A stretch of 64,000 nt of DNA from Vulcanimicrobiota bacterium (GCA_019232905.1 JAFANA010000086.1:37664-101663), one strand, 5' to 3'. Shown: positions 26,289-35,530, counted from the stretch's first letter. Notes: a model not told the origin generated them from the sequence alone. A program made the numbers and translations.

Positions 26289-27094
26289 TGCACGCGATCC
26301 GCGGCATGGATAACGCCGAGCGCCGTGCGTGCAAGCGCCGGGATCACCCACGGACGAAGCAGGCCGGAATTAAACTGTCCCATCTGCAGATCGTTCTCGC
26401 GCACACACGTGCGCAGGAAGTTCGCGACGCTCATATCGCCGAACGCATCTCCGCCGCCCATGAATCCGGAGTCGCCGTTCGCGCCTTGCACGGTTGAGGT
26501 CAGGACGCGAAACGCCTTGAGATATCCCGTCACTGTGTCGAACGCTTGCTTTACCAGCGGTTCCCCGCGCTGGGCGCGTTGGTATGAAATCCAATTCACG
26601 AAGAAAATAATGTGCCGGGTCTCTTCGTGCATGAAATCGACGAAGATCGACATAAACGGCTCGGGCAAAAACTGCGCGTCGCGCGCAAGCCGGAACGCAC
26701 CATAGCCCATGAAAGCATCGAGACACTCTTTGTAGCCAAATTCGATAAAACAACGTTCGCTCGTATCGTACGGCAGTTGCTCCTCTTCAACCGTGAGTCC
26801 GTACCGGTCGAGCATAGTTGCCAAAATGCGGCCGTGACGGTCTTCCTCGACGCCTTGCAGCGCAATCGCTTCGCGAAGCAGCGGATCGCTCTGCGTCGAT
26901 GCGAATCCGGTGACCAATTTCCCCGCTCGCTTCTCGACGGCCAGCGCGCTACTCCAGATCGGAACCGCGCGCAGGCGGTCGAGCGACGCTTGATCGAGCT
27001 CGGGCCACGGCAAATCCTCGGGCGCGTAGCGGCGATGTGTATCGATAAACCAGCGGCAAAAGAGTGTTTTATGTTCGTCGGAACCAATGCGCAT
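26243..27094 (-). CDS. Ferritin-like di-iron protein of unknown function
   Basis: 283 residues from ATG 27094; a much longer in-frame extension runs through the APC permease gene and is rejected. The protein is helical, with two ExxH motifs, EEDRHGRI and HEETRHIIF, separated by roughly 80 residues, as in four-helix di-iron carboxylate proteins. It could be an oxygenase, desaturase or aldehyde-deformylating-type enzyme. It faces the monooxygenase operon tail to tail and may work with it, but this is inference. Confidence 0.78.
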   Translation of the reverse strand: MRIGSDEHKTLFCRWFIDTHRRYAPEDLPWPELDQASLDRLRAVPIWSSALAVEKRAGKLVTGFASTQSDPLLREAIALQGVEEDRHGRILATMLDRYGLTVEEEQLPYDTSERCFIEFGYKECLDAFMGYGAFRLARDAQFLPEPFMSIFVDFMHEETRHIIFFVNWISYQRAQRGEPLVKQAFDTVTGYLKAFRVLTSTVQGANGDSGFMGGGDAFGDMSVANFLRTCVRENDLQMGQFNSGLLRPWVIPALARTALGVIHAADRVHYVAHETKNGATTSG

Positions 27095-27126
27095 AGGGCC
27101 ACTCCCTCTACCCCTGTCAACGCCGG

Positions 27127-28617
27127 TTAATTGACGCGAGGTTGCACGATTGCGACGCCTTCGGCTTCTTGCAAAGCGACGGTACTCATGCGACGCCCGT
27201 ATGAGAAATAAAAGAGCAAGCCGATTGTAAACCAGACGAGAAATCCGAGCCACACCAGCGGGAACCCCCAAACATACGGATTTCCAACCTTCAAGAAATA
27301 CATCAAGAAGAGCGCGGCGATCGCCGAAAGCGTCGGAATTGCGTACGGTCCGAACGGCACTTTGAAGTCGGACTGCAATTCCGGATGCCGCAAGCGCAAT
27401 ACCGGAACGGCGGCCGAAGTCAGCACGAACGCTGCGAGCGTTCCCATGTTTGTGAGCGAACCGAGAATCGAGATCGGAAAAAACGCGCCGCCCGCGGCGA
27501 TCAATAGGCCGAAGATAAGTTGTGAGATCCACGGCGTGTGCCAGGCGGGATGCAGACGGGTAAATGCCGGCGGAATCAACCCGTCGCGCGACATCGAGAA
27601 GAAGATGCGGCTCTGTCCGAACATCATCACGAGCATGACCGTCGTCAGGCCCGCGAGTGCGCCGAACGAAATGATGACGCTCGCCCACGGCAGGCCGACA
27701 TAGTTCATCGCAAACGCGACGGGATCGGCGACGTTGAGTTTATAGAACGGCACCATGCCGTTCAAGATCGCGACCACGACGATAAAGAGCAGCGTGCAGA
27801 TGATCAAACTCGCGATTATCCCGAAGGGAAGATCGCGGGCCGGATTCTTCGCTTCTTCGGCGGCCGTCGAAACCGCATCGAATCCAATGTACGCAAAGAA
27901 ACAGAATGCCGCGCCGCCGAGCATCCCGGTGATGCCGAACGGGAAATACCCTCCGAGCCCGCTTTGCGGTCCCGGCGGAAGATGGTAGTACGCGCTATTG
28001 ATGTGCCCGATGCCGACGGCGATAAAGAAGAGAACGATCGCAACCTTGATCGCGACGATCACCGCGTTGACGGTGCTCGACTCTTTCGTGCCGCGTATCA
28101 ACAGCGCGGTGAGAATAAAGACAATGACGGCGGCCGGAATATTGGCGATGCCGGGCGTCGGATCCCAATGACTATGCGTCCACGCAACCGGCAAGGCGAA
28201 GCCCCACACGTTCAAAATGTTGGTGAAGAATCCGGACCATCCGACACTTACCGTCGAGGCGCCGAGTGCGTATTCGAGGACGAGTCCCCAGCCGACGATC
28301 CACGCAAGGAACTCGCCCCACGTTGCATACGTGTACGTGTATGCGCTTCCCGATATCGGAATTTTGCTCGAGACTTCGGCGTAACAGAGGGCTGCGAGCG
28401 CGCTCACGATGCCGGCGACGACGAATGAAATCGTAATCGACGGTCCGCTGCGTGTTGCGGACGCAACGCCCGTAAAAACAAAGATTCCGGTCCCGATGAT
28501 TGCGCCGATGCCCATTGCGGTCAGCGCCCATGGGCCAAGCGATCGTTTCAGGCCGCTGCGTTCGTTTCGGCCTTCGGCAAGGATGCGTGCGAGGGGTTTG
28601 ACGCGCTGCAGAATCAT
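27127..28617 (-). CDS. Amino acid permease, APC superfamily
   Basis: 496 residues with about 12 membrane helices. The first helix region LTAMGIGAIIGTGIFVFTG is the conserved APC/CAT substrate motif, and YAYTYATWGEFLAWIVGW is typical of cationic amino acid transporter-like members (YfnA/CAT). A very good ribosome site (AAGGAGGAG) precedes the ATG. It lies 32 bp upstream of the di-iron protein gene on the same strand and is divergent from the amidohydrolase by 57 bp. It probably imports an amino acid by proton symport. Confidence 0.93.
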   Translation of the reverse strand: MILQRVKPLARILAEGRNERSGLKRSLGPWALTAMGIGAIIGTGIFVFTGVASATRSGPSITISFVVAGIVSALAALCYAEVSSKIPISGSAYTYTYATWGEFLAWIVGWGLVLEYALGASTVSVGWSGFFTNILNVWGFALPVAWTHSHWDPTPGIANIPAAVIVFILTALLIRGTKESSTVNAVIVAIKVAIVLFFIAVGIGHINSAYYHLPPGPQSGLGGYFPFGITGMLGGAAFCFFAYIGFDAVSTAAEEAKNPARDLPFGIIASLIICTLLFIVVVAILNGMVPFYKLNVADPVAFAMNYVGLPWASVIISFGALAGLTTVMLVMMFGQSRIFFSMSRDGLIPPAFTRLHPAWHTPWISQLIFGLLIAAGGAFFPISILGSLTNMGTLAAFVLTSAAVPVLRLRHPELQSDFKVPFGPYAIPTLSAIAALFLMYFLKVGNPYVWGFPLVWLGFLVWFTIGLLFYFSYGRRMSTVALQEAEGVAIVQPRVN

Positions 28618-28674
28618 CGCTCCTCCTTACAAGTATTCGAGCATTCCAGAGCGGCGTGTCGAAATCCGTCGCCG

Positions 28675-30186
28675 ATGATTCTGCTCGAGAACGGCCGCGT
28701 TTATCGCTTCGATCCCGCATCACGCCGCTTCACCCGGTATACCAATCTGTTGATCGACGGTGCCCGCATCGCGGCACTCGATGCAGACGTCTCCGGCCTC
28801 AGTGTACGGCGTATCAACCTCGGCGGCCGCACGGTGTTACCCGCATTCACCGACTGTCACGTACATCTCGCTGAGACCGGCTATCACACCGGTGCGCGCT
28901 CCCTGCGAGACGTTCGCAGCTATGCGGAGTATCGACGCGCCGTCGAAAACGCGCCGGTCGAGCACGGCATGCTCTACCTCGGACTCTATGACGACTCGCT
29001 CTGGCCGGACGGAAGCGCCGATCGCACTCCGGTCGAGCAGCATCATCCCGATGCCATTGCGATGGTCGTGCGTATCGACGGTCATTCGTGCATCGTGAAT
29101 CGTAAAACGATGGCGTGGCTCGATATTCCCGCCGATCTCAACGGCATCGAGCTCGATGATGCCGGCGAGCCGACGGGGCGTTTGTTTTACGATGCAAACT
29201 GGCGCGCGCAGACGACGCTGCTCGAGCGCATGCCGATCGACGTCGTACGCGGCGCGGAACGGCGCGGCGCCGAGTTCGCCCTTGCAAACGGCATCGTTCA
29301 TCTGCACGCGCAGTTGCTCGGACGCGATGCCGACGGTTACGCTGCGGATATCGAATCGCTCCGCGCGCTGCCGGTCAACGTGCATCCGAAGATTTGCGAA
29401 CCGGACCCGCTGCTCGCGCTTCGCTTCAACCTTCCGTATATCGGAGGGGACGTGTTTCTCGACGGTTCGATCGGCAGTTGCACCGCGGCCGTCTCCGAGC
29501 CGTTCGCAAACGGCAGCACGGGCGAGTTGCGCTATTCTGACGATCAGGTGTATGACTACTTCTCGACGGCGGAAGCGCATGGTATTTCAGCCGGTGTTCA
29601 CGCGATCGGCGACGAGGCAATCGATCAATGCGTACGGACGTGGATGCGCGTTCTCGACGGAAAGCCGTCGCCCCGCGGCACGCGCCACTTCATCGAACAT
29701 TTCGAGATCGCGCGCGAGGAACACATTCGTCTGTGCGCGGCAATGGGGATTCATCTTTCGATGCAGCCGCAGTTCGACGCGTATTGGGGCGCCGACGGCG
29801 GCATGTATGAATCACGTCTCGGTCTCGAACGTAAACGAACGATGAACGCGCTCGGACGTCTGCATCGTGCGGGAGCAACCCTGTGCGGCGGATCGGACAG
29901 TCCCGTCTGCGTCTTTGACGCGCTTGCCGGAATGCAGGCTTGCGTCGATCACAACGAACCGGTGGAGCGTTTAGGCGCGCATGACGCTCTCGCGCTCTAC
30001 ACCGTGAACGCGGCCCGCTTTGGATTCGCCGAAACCGAAACCGGAAATCTCGAACCGGGACTGCATGCCGATCTCGCGATTCTCGACGACGATCCGCTCG
30101 ACGGCGCGCCGTTCGATCGCTGTACGGTCGTGGAAACGTGGCGCAGCGGCGAACGCGTCTTTAACGAGGCGACACGTCCGTCATGA
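28675..30186 (+). CDS. Amidohydrolase family 3 protein (YtcJ-like)
   Basis: 503 residues. TDCHVHLAETG contains the metal-binding HxH (His62/His64), and the late CGGSDSPVC provides the conserved Asp of the TIM barrel. GVHAIGDEAID and FIEHFEIA carry further His ligands. The C-terminal TGNLEPGLHADLAILDDDPL is the usual composite beta-domain closure. Members hydrolyse amide or similar bonds; the substrate is unknown. Its stop overlaps that of the DUF3175 gene by six bases. Confidence 0.9.
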   Translation: MILLENGRVYRFDPASRRFTRYTNLLIDGARIAALDADVSGLSVRRINLGGRTVLPAFTDCHVHLAETGYHTGARSLRDVRSYAEYRRAVENAPVEHGMLYLGLYDDSLWPDGSADRTPVEQHHPDAIAMVVRIDGHSCIVNRKTMAWLDIPADLNGIELDDAGEPTGRLFYDANWRAQTTLLERMPIDVVRGAERRGAEFALANGIVHLHAQLLGRDADGYAADIESLRALPVNVHPKICEPDPLLALRFNLPYIGGDVFLDGSIGSCTAAVSEPFANGSTGELRYSDDQVYDYFSTAEAHGISAGVHAIGDEAIDQCVRTWMRVLDGKPSPRGTRHFIEHFEIAREEHIRLCAAMGIHLSMQPQFDAYWGADGGMYESRLGLERKRTMNALGRLHRAGATLCGGSDSPVCVFDALAGMQACVDHNEPVERLGAHDALALYTVNAARFGFAETETGNLEPGLHADLAILDDDPLDGAPFDRCTVVETWRSGERVFNEATRPS

Positions 30187-30462
30187 CGCGGGCTCGCGTC
30201 CGAATTCAACCCGCAGCGCGTCTTTCGCGCGCTCCAGAATACGCTTTTGCGAGGCCGGCAGATTCTTACCCGCGCGATTGATATAGAACGTCAGCATCGA
30301 CATGGCCGACCGGTACGGCGACGACTTCCGCCGCTTACTGTGTTCTGCTGAATGCTTCAGCGAACGCGCGATCTTCCGGGGATCCTTTAGCTCGAACACA
30401 TTCTGCTCTAAATCCAGCGCGTCGCTCGTTTCCGTAACATGCTGGGACCATTTGCGTGCCAT
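30181..30462 (-). CDS. DUF3175 family protein
   Basis: 93 residues, lysine/arginine-rich. The protein is nearly entirely the DUF3175 signature: MARKWSQHVTETSDALDLE at the start, KIARSLKHSAEHSKRRKSSP, and SAMSMLTFYINRAGKNLP. Function is unknown; the basic character suggests nucleic-acid contact. It is 14 bp downstream of the Mrp ATPase gene on the same strand and may be co-transcribed. Confidence 0.88.
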   Translation of the reverse strand: MARKWSQHVTETSDALDLEQNVFELKDPRKIARSLKHSAEHSKRRKSSPYRSAMSMLTFYINRAGKNLPASQKRILERAKDALRVEFGREPAS

Positions 30463-30476
30463 GGTCCGGTTATACC

Positions 30477-31571
30477 CTACACGAGGCTGATCGTCTCTTT
30501 CGGTTTCGGATGCGCGGCCAGTGACGCGAGCAGCGCGTCCGCGAGTCGATCCACGATCGGATCGTCAATCTCTTCGACGCGGCCTTCGTCGGCTAGCGCG
30601 GCTTTCTGCGGATCGATCGGGATACGCGCAAAGACCGGCGCCTGCGCGAGTTCTGCAACACGATCCGCGTACGACGGACCAAACACCTCGTACTTATGAC
30701 CCGTATCGGGTGCTACGAAGTACGACATGTTTTCGACCACGCCGAGAATCGGCTTCTTGAGTTGATGGACGAGATTTGCGGCTTTGCGCACGATCATCGT
30801 CGCAAGCGCCTGCGGCATGGTGACGAGTACGACGCCATCGACGGCGAGCGACTGCAACACCGTGAGCGGTGCGTCGGAGGTCCCAGGCGGCAAGTCGATC
30901 AGCAGCACGTCGAGATCGCTCCATAGCACCTGTTCGTAGAATTGACGAATGACGCCTGAAAGAATCGGGCCGCGCCAGATCATCGCCGTGTCTTCTTTGT
31001 CGGTCAATAAATTCGCGCTGACGACTTCGATCGCGCTCCGTGAAACAGCCGGAACCATCAGTGGCTGCGGATTACCTTGCGGTGTTTTCGGCGCATTGGG
31101 ATCCGCCTCAATTGCAAGCGGTGTGTGCAGTCCGAAAAGTTTCGGAATCGACGGCCCGGTAATGTCGCCGTCAAGAATGCCGACGGAGAGATGTTTGCGT
31201 CGCAGTCCGAGCGCGAGCAACGCGGTAACGAGCGATTTGCCGACGCCGCCTTTGCCCGACATGACGGGAACCACGTGCTTGATGCGCGCGCGGCCGCTGA
31301 ATTGTCCCGGCGCGCGACGCGACACGAGTTTGTCCTCGTTCGAAATCATCGGAACGAAGCCCGAGAGACGCGCCTGTGTCAGGGCCGCAACGATCGGCTC
31401 GACGCGCAGGCCGTGCGCCTTTGCGCCCTGCTCGATCGTCTCGTACTTGCTGACGCCGCAGCCTGAGCAACCAAGGCCGAACTGCGTCAGTACGTCGGCC
31501 GCAATCGGGAGCGCCGAAACGAGGTCCTTGATATTGCTCTGGGGACTGATCGAGATCTCTACGTGAGGCAT
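30477..31571 (-). CDS. Mrp/NBP35-type P-loop ATPase with N-terminal DUF1858 domain
   Basis: 364 residues. Residues about 5-68 match DUF1858 with GLGCSGCGVSKYETIEQG (Cys35, Cys38). Then comes the Mrp ATPase with P-loop MSGKGGVGKS (about 104-113) and DLPPGTSDAPL (about 226-236). Mrp proteins carry Fe-S clusters to apo-proteins and usually hold a C-terminal CPxC in ENMSYFVCP; here it reads ENMSYFVAPDTG (281-291), with no cysteines. The CxxC of the DUF1858 domain may substitute. The gene is divergent from the ATP-grasp gene across 110 bp. Confidence 0.9.
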   Translation of the reverse strand: MPHVEISISPQSNIKDLVSALPIAADVLTQFGLGCSGCGVSKYETIEQGAKAHGLRVEPIVAALTQARLSGFVPMISNEDKLVSRRAPGQFSGRARIKHVVPVMSGKGGVGKSLVTALLALGLRRKHLSVGILDGDITGPSIPKLFGLHTPLAIEADPNAPKTPQGNPQPLMVPAVSRSAIEVVSANLLTDKEDTAMIWRGPILSGVIRQFYEQVLWSDLDVLLIDLPPGTSDAPLTVLQSLAVDGVVLVTMPQALATMIVRKAANLVHQLKKPILGVVENMSYFVAPDTGHKYEVFGPSYADRVAELAQAPVFARIPIDPQKAALADEGRVEEIDDPIVDRLADALLASLAAHPKPKETISLV

Positions 31572-31611
31572 CGCTACTATTAAAGCACGTCCCCTCGAAT
31601 AAGGCTGCCGA

Positions 31612-31643
31612 AAAAGGGCCTTCGGTTCATGCGAAGCCGAAGG
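31612..31643 (-). other. Hairpin with U-run in the leader upstream of the Mrp ATPase gene
   Basis: CCTTCGG at 31619-31625 pairs with CCGAAGG at 31637-31643, and the inner TTC/GAA extends the stem around an ATGC loop with one bulged base. Read on the minus strand it is followed by CCCTTTTTC. It would lie in the 5' leader of the Mrp gene if transcription begins upstream, or could insulate it from antisense transcription. Confidence 0.4.
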
Positions 31644-31681
31644 AGCGGCCTAGCGGTCGGGGCAATGGCGCGATCACGTAT

Positions 31682-32569
31682 ATGGCTACCCGGCGTACGA
31701 TCGGATTCATCACGTGTCATGAACTCGGCGGCATCGTCCCCGACGACCGGCTCATCGCTACCGAACTCGGCGCGCACAGCGTCGATGTCATCGGCGTTCC
31801 GTGGGACGCGGTGCAGACGCCTCCGCGCGTCGACGCATTCGTCATTCGTTCACCATGGAACTACCACTTGCAGCCGGATGCCTTCATGCAGTGGATCGAG
31901 CGCGCTGCAACGATCGCTCCACTCTACAACGACCCTGCGATCGTGCGATGGAACGCGCACAAGCAGTACCTCTTCGATCTGGAAGCTGCAGGCGTCAACA
32001 TTGCACCGACGGTTTTATGCCGTTCGGCCGAACGTCACGATCTCGATACGATCATGCGCGAACGCAACTGGCATGAGGTCATCGTGAAGCCGGCGGTGTC
32101 GGCGAGTTCCTACATGACGGCGATCGTGGGTGCGACGCCGCATCCGGCGCTGCAAGTCGATGAATTGAAATCACGTTTCATTAGCGATGGCCAAACGCAC
32201 CTCGAGACGATCTTGCAGACGCGAGATGCGCTCGTGCAGCCGTTCTTGCCGGAAATCTTTACGCGCGGCGAGCGGAGTCTGGTCTATCTCGACGGCGTCT
32301 ACTCGCATTGCGTGCAAAAGGATGCCTTTACCACAGGACCGGGCGGCGGTCATCGCGCCGATGCGGACGATGAAGAACGGGCGATCGCGGAACGCGCGCT
32401 CGCGACGCTTCCCTTGCGGCCGCTCTACGCGCGCGTCGATCTGCTGCGTAATGCGGACGGGGCCGAGCACCTCATGGAATTGGAGCTCATCGACCCCGAG
32501 CTCTACATGCGGTACGACGCGCAAGCGCCGCGCCGGTTCGCCGAAACACTGGTGCGCCTTCTCCCGTAA
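31682..32569 (+). CDS. ATP-grasp domain protein (RimK/glutathione-synthetase-like)
   Basis: 295 residues. The N-terminal part has FVIRSPWNYHLQPDAFMQW, then NDPAIVRWNAHKQYLFDLEAAG (lid-like segment) and the ATP-grasp block VIVKPAVSASSY with the nucleotide-binding lysine. PLRPLYARVDLLR and LMELELIDPELY supply the acidic metal-binding residues of the fold. Similar stand-alone enzymes (for example DcsG-like proteins) ligate a carboxylate to an amine. Substrate unknown. It is followed after 8 bp by the aspartyl protease gene. Confidence 0.85.
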   Translation: MATRRTIGFITCHELGGIVPDDRLIATELGAHSVDVIGVPWDAVQTPPRVDAFVIRSPWNYHLQPDAFMQWIERAATIAPLYNDPAIVRWNAHKQYLFDLEAAGVNIAPTVLCRSAERHDLDTIMRERNWHEVIVKPAVSASSYMTAIVGATPHPALQVDELKSRFISDGQTHLETILQTRDALVQPFLPEIFTRGERSLVYLDGVYSHCVQKDAFTTGPGGGHRADADDEERAIAERALATLPLRPLYARVDLLRNADGAEHLMELELIDPELYMRYDAQAPRRFAETLVRLLP

Positions 32570-32577
32570 CGAAGAAC

Positions 32578-34443
32578 ATGAACGCTTCGAAATCCGCGGC
32601 CGCCGTGTTCGGCGCTGCCGCGCTCGTCTGTTTTCCCGCGGCGGCTCATGCCTCGGTGGACGCGCAGTCTCAACGAGTGATTCGTCAGTCGGGCGCAGCG
32701 CTCGGCGTCGCGTCGCTTGCTCACATCCAGGTCATTCGCGCGGACGCGAAGATCAGCGCGGCGGGATTGACCGGAACGGGAACGCAGTGGTCGGATGTCC
32801 GAGACGGGCGCTTCGCGGAACACGCCTCGCTGCCGCCCATCGTACAAGACGACGGATACGACGGACGCGTCGCATGGAACCGCGACGGCTCCGGAGTCGT
32901 CTGGGACGAAGGAAGCGATGCCGGCCGAAGCGCCGCCATTGATAACGCATATCTCAATACCTATGCGTTGTGGAAACCAGATGCTGCGGGTGCAGCCGTG
33001 ACGTATGAGGGCGCGAAGACGGAGAAGGGACGCGCGTTCGACGTGTTACGGATCACGCCGTCCGATTCGAAACTTCCGGTGCTCGTGTGGTTCGATGCAT
33101 CGACGCATTTGCCGGTGCGTGAGATTCTTGCGAGGGGGCCGGTCGTTGCGACGACAACGCTCTCGGGATATCGGCGCACCAGCGGCGTCATGCTTCCATA
33201 CGTCATCCATGTCGACAGCACGGACGGCAACAATTCAGATGCGAACGTCGTCGGCGTCGCGATCGATCCGGCCGGTGCTGCCGGTAACCTCGCGCGTCCG
33301 GTGCCCACGGTCCATGATTTTTCAATGCAAGGCGGCAAAACGACGACGAGCGTGCCGGTCGATCTCGTCGAGAATCACGTTTATCTCAACGTGATGCTCA
33401 ACGGGAAAGGACCCTATCGCTTCATTTTCGATACCGGCGGCCAGAATATCGTCGATCCCGCCGTTGCGCGCGAAATCGGTGCGTTTGGCAAAGGACAGGC
33501 GCAAGCGAACGGTGTCGGTTCGACGACGGAGTCGCTCAGTTTTGCGAAGGTCGATTCACTGCAAGTGGGCGACGCGCTCTTGCGCGATCAGCTTTTCGCC
33601 GTCGTCCCCGTGCGTCAGGGGTTCGGTGTTTCCGCCGGACAACCGGCCGATGGTCTCATCGGATGGGAAGTGCTGGCGCGTTTCGTAACGAGTTTTAATT
33701 ATGCGCAGAAGACCGTAGACTTGACGCTGCCGTCGGCCGCTCAAGCGCCGTCGGGCGCTCATGTTGTACCGTTCGTGTTCAACGGCACGCAACCGCAGAT
33801 CGCGTGCGCAATCGACGCCATCCCGTCCGAATGCACGATCGATACCGGCGCGCGCGATACGTTGTCGTTCTACGCGCCGTTTGTCGCCGAACATCCAAGC
33901 GTAAAACCCGCCGCATTGACCGCGGCCGGCGTCGGCGGATTCGGCGTCGGCGGCCCGTCGGTCGGACAACTTGGGCGCGTGCGATCCGTGCAAATCGACG
34001 ACATTACACTGAACGATCTCGTCGGCGATTTTACGTCGCAGACGGCCGGCGCATTCGCAAATCCGTTTACCGCCGCGAATCTCGGCGGAAATCTTCTGCG
34101 CCGGTTCGACGTCACGTTCGACTACAACCGGCAGACAATGGCGCTCGTTCCGAACGCAGCGTTCAATCAACCCGATACCTACGAACGCGCCGGAATATTT
34201 CTGATTCGCAATGCCGGCAAACCAACGGTCATTGATGCGCGGCCCAATACACCGGCCGCACAAGCGGGGATCGAAAAAGGCGACGTGATTACGAGCGTCG
34301 ACGGCACGCCGACCACCGGCATGTCGCTGCAATCCGTGCGCGACTATTTCTTCAGGCCGGTCGGAACCGTGCTCCGTCTCGGCGTGACGACCAAAGACGG
34401 AGCGCAGAAGACGGTGACGCTAACCCTTCGCGATTATGTTTGA
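32578..34443 (+). CDS. Exported aspartyl protease-like protein with C-terminal PDZ domain
   Basis: 621 residues with a signal peptide (about 1-25). Residues about 60-240 form an outer-membrane-lipoprotein-like beta domain. Two retropepsin-like halves follow, with FDTGGQN (Asp285) and IDTGARD (Asp422), so one chain can form the complete two-aspartate site. Residues about 545-618 are a PDZ domain (IDARPNTPAAQAGIEKGDVI). It should act in the periplasm on proteins or peptides. The final 24 bases overlap the convergent DUF1232 gene. Confidence 0.88.
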   Translation: MNASKSAAAVFGAAALVCFPAAAHASVDAQSQRVIRQSGAALGVASLAHIQVIRADAKISAAGLTGTGTQWSDVRDGRFAEHASLPPIVQDDGYDGRVAWNRDGSGVVWDEGSDAGRSAAIDNAYLNTYALWKPDAAGAAVTYEGAKTEKGRAFDVLRITPSDSKLPVLVWFDASTHLPVREILARGPVVATTTLSGYRRTSGVMLPYVIHVDSTDGNNSDANVVGVAIDPAGAAGNLARPVPTVHDFSMQGGKTTTSVPVDLVENHVYLNVMLNGKGPYRFIFDTGGQNIVDPAVAREIGAFGKGQAQANGVGSTTESLSFAKVDSLQVGDALLRDQLFAVVPVRQGFGVSAGQPADGLIGWEVLARFVTSFNYAQKTVDLTLPSAAQAPSGAHVVPFVFNGTQPQIACAIDAIPSECTIDTGARDTLSFYAPFVAEHPSVKPAALTAAGVGGFGVGGPSVGQLGRVRSVQIDDITLNDLVGDFTSQTAGAFANPFTAANLGGNLLRRFDVTFDYNRQTMALVPNAAFNQPDTYERAGIFLIRNAGKPTVIDARPNTPAAQAGIEKGDVITSVDGTPTTGMSLQSVRDYFFRPVGTVLRLGVTTKDGAQKTVTLTLRDYV

Positions 34444-34695
34444 TCCGATGAAAACCGGCTCGGTGTGGCGCGACGCGAGGCGCACGAACCAGTAGCACAG
34501 CAGCGACAAGAGCGCTGCGTCGTCGAGGAGTCCGAGCCCCGGGACGTCGCTGAAGAGATCGATCGGCGATATAATGAGAAGAGCGAGCGCGAGTGTGCCG
34601 GCTTTGAGCAATATGGGTACGCGCGCATCGCGCATTAACGGCACGGTACGGAAGACCGAGGTCTTGGCGGCAAGCAGAAGGCGGAGGACTTTCAT
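34420..34695 (-). CDS. DUF1232 (YkvA-like) membrane protein
   Basis: 91 residues. ISPIDLFSDVPGLGLLDDAALLSLL is the DUF1232 signature, within two hydrophobic stretches. The family is small and uncharacterised. The start codon occupies the same CATG as the divergent methyltransferase start at 34694, and the 3' end overlaps the protease gene by 24 bases, so the gene has no private flanking DNA. A shorter start at 34635 is possible. Confidence 0.82.
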   Translation of the reverse strand: MKVLRLLLAAKTSVFRTVPLMRDARVPILLKAGTLALALLIISPIDLFSDVPGLGLLDDAALLSLLCYWFVRLASRHTEPVFIGSNIIAKG

Positions 34696-35530
34696 GGGGA
34701 GTGCTACTTCATCGTCCGGCGGCGAGTTTCGTCAATCGAGCGACACCTCGTTCTCTTCTACCATTTCGGAAGGGTACGAGGAAGGGCTCGTTCCGCTGCT
34801 TTTTGAGCCGTATGCGAGCGATCTGTCGAGCCGCGTCGCATCGTATTCGCCGATGGCCGTCCTTGAAATCGCTGCCGGCACGGGCGCGGTTACGCGTAAG
34901 CTTGCTGCCGCGCTTCCGGGCACGGAAATCGTCGCTACCGATCTTAATCAGGCGATGCTGGACGTTGCCGCACGAATGGTGCAGTCGCGCAACGTTCGAT
35001 TTCAGCAAGCCGATGCGTGCGCGCTGCCGTTTGACGCGCGGTCGTTCGATATCGTCGCCGCGCAGTTCGGCGTGATGTTCTTTCCCGAGAAGGTGACCGC
35101 GTTTCGCGAGGCTCGGCGCACGCTGAGCCCTGACGGTGCGCTTATCTTTAGCGTTTGGGACGGTTTGCCGGACAATCCGCTGGACGATCTCGTCAGTGCA
35201 ATCTACAAGGAATACACCGGTGTCCCATGTTTTCTCGAGCGCGTTCCTTATGCGTATTTCGATCCCGGCCGTATTGCGACCGATCTTCGACGTGCCGGTT
35301 TTGGTGAAGTCGGTATTGAAACCGTGAAGCGAACGACGACGACGGCGTCCGCCGTCGCGGCCTTTGACGCACTTGTCGGCGGATCGCCGCTTTTTGGGGA
35401 TTTCGATCGCCTCGGTGCCGAGCGGGCCGCTGAGGTCCGTGCAGCAATCGTCAAGCAACTTCGCAACGTCTTCGGCGAAGGCGAATTCGTCAACGACATG
35501 TCGGCGCTCGTCGTGACGGCTCCCATGTGA
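34694..35530 (+). CDS. Class I SAM-dependent methyltransferase
   Basis: 278 residues from ATG 34694, with GGAGG about six bases upstream; earlier in-frame sequence is shadow of the DUF1232 gene. VLEIAAGTGAVTRKLA is motif I for SAM, EIVATDLNQAMLDVA the acidic strand-2 end, and FDIVAAQFGVMFFP motif post-I, as in the Methyltransf_11/25 families. The N-terminal 20 residues are Ser-rich. Substrate unknown. It precedes hemL by 42 bp and may be co-transcribed. Confidence 0.9.
   Translation: MGSATSSSGGEFRQSSDTSFSSTISEGYEEGLVPLLFEPYASDLSSRVASYSPMAVLEIAAGTGAVTRKLAAALPGTEIVATDLNQAMLDVAARMVQSRNVRFQQADACALPFDARSFDIVAAQFGVMFFPEKVTAFREARRTLSPDGALIFSVWDGLPDNPLDDLVSAIYKEYTGVPCFLERVPYAYFDPGRIATDLRRAGFGEVGIETVKRTTTTASAVAAFDALVGGSPLFGDFDRLGAERAAEVRAAIVKQLRNVFGEGEFVNDMSALVVTAPM

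Noticed and set aside
27095..27688. Upstream extension of the di-iron protein frame
   Set aside because: The extra 198 codons overlap the APC permease gene in another frame and are Arg/Ser-rich; the family-like sequence starts at the ATG at 27094.
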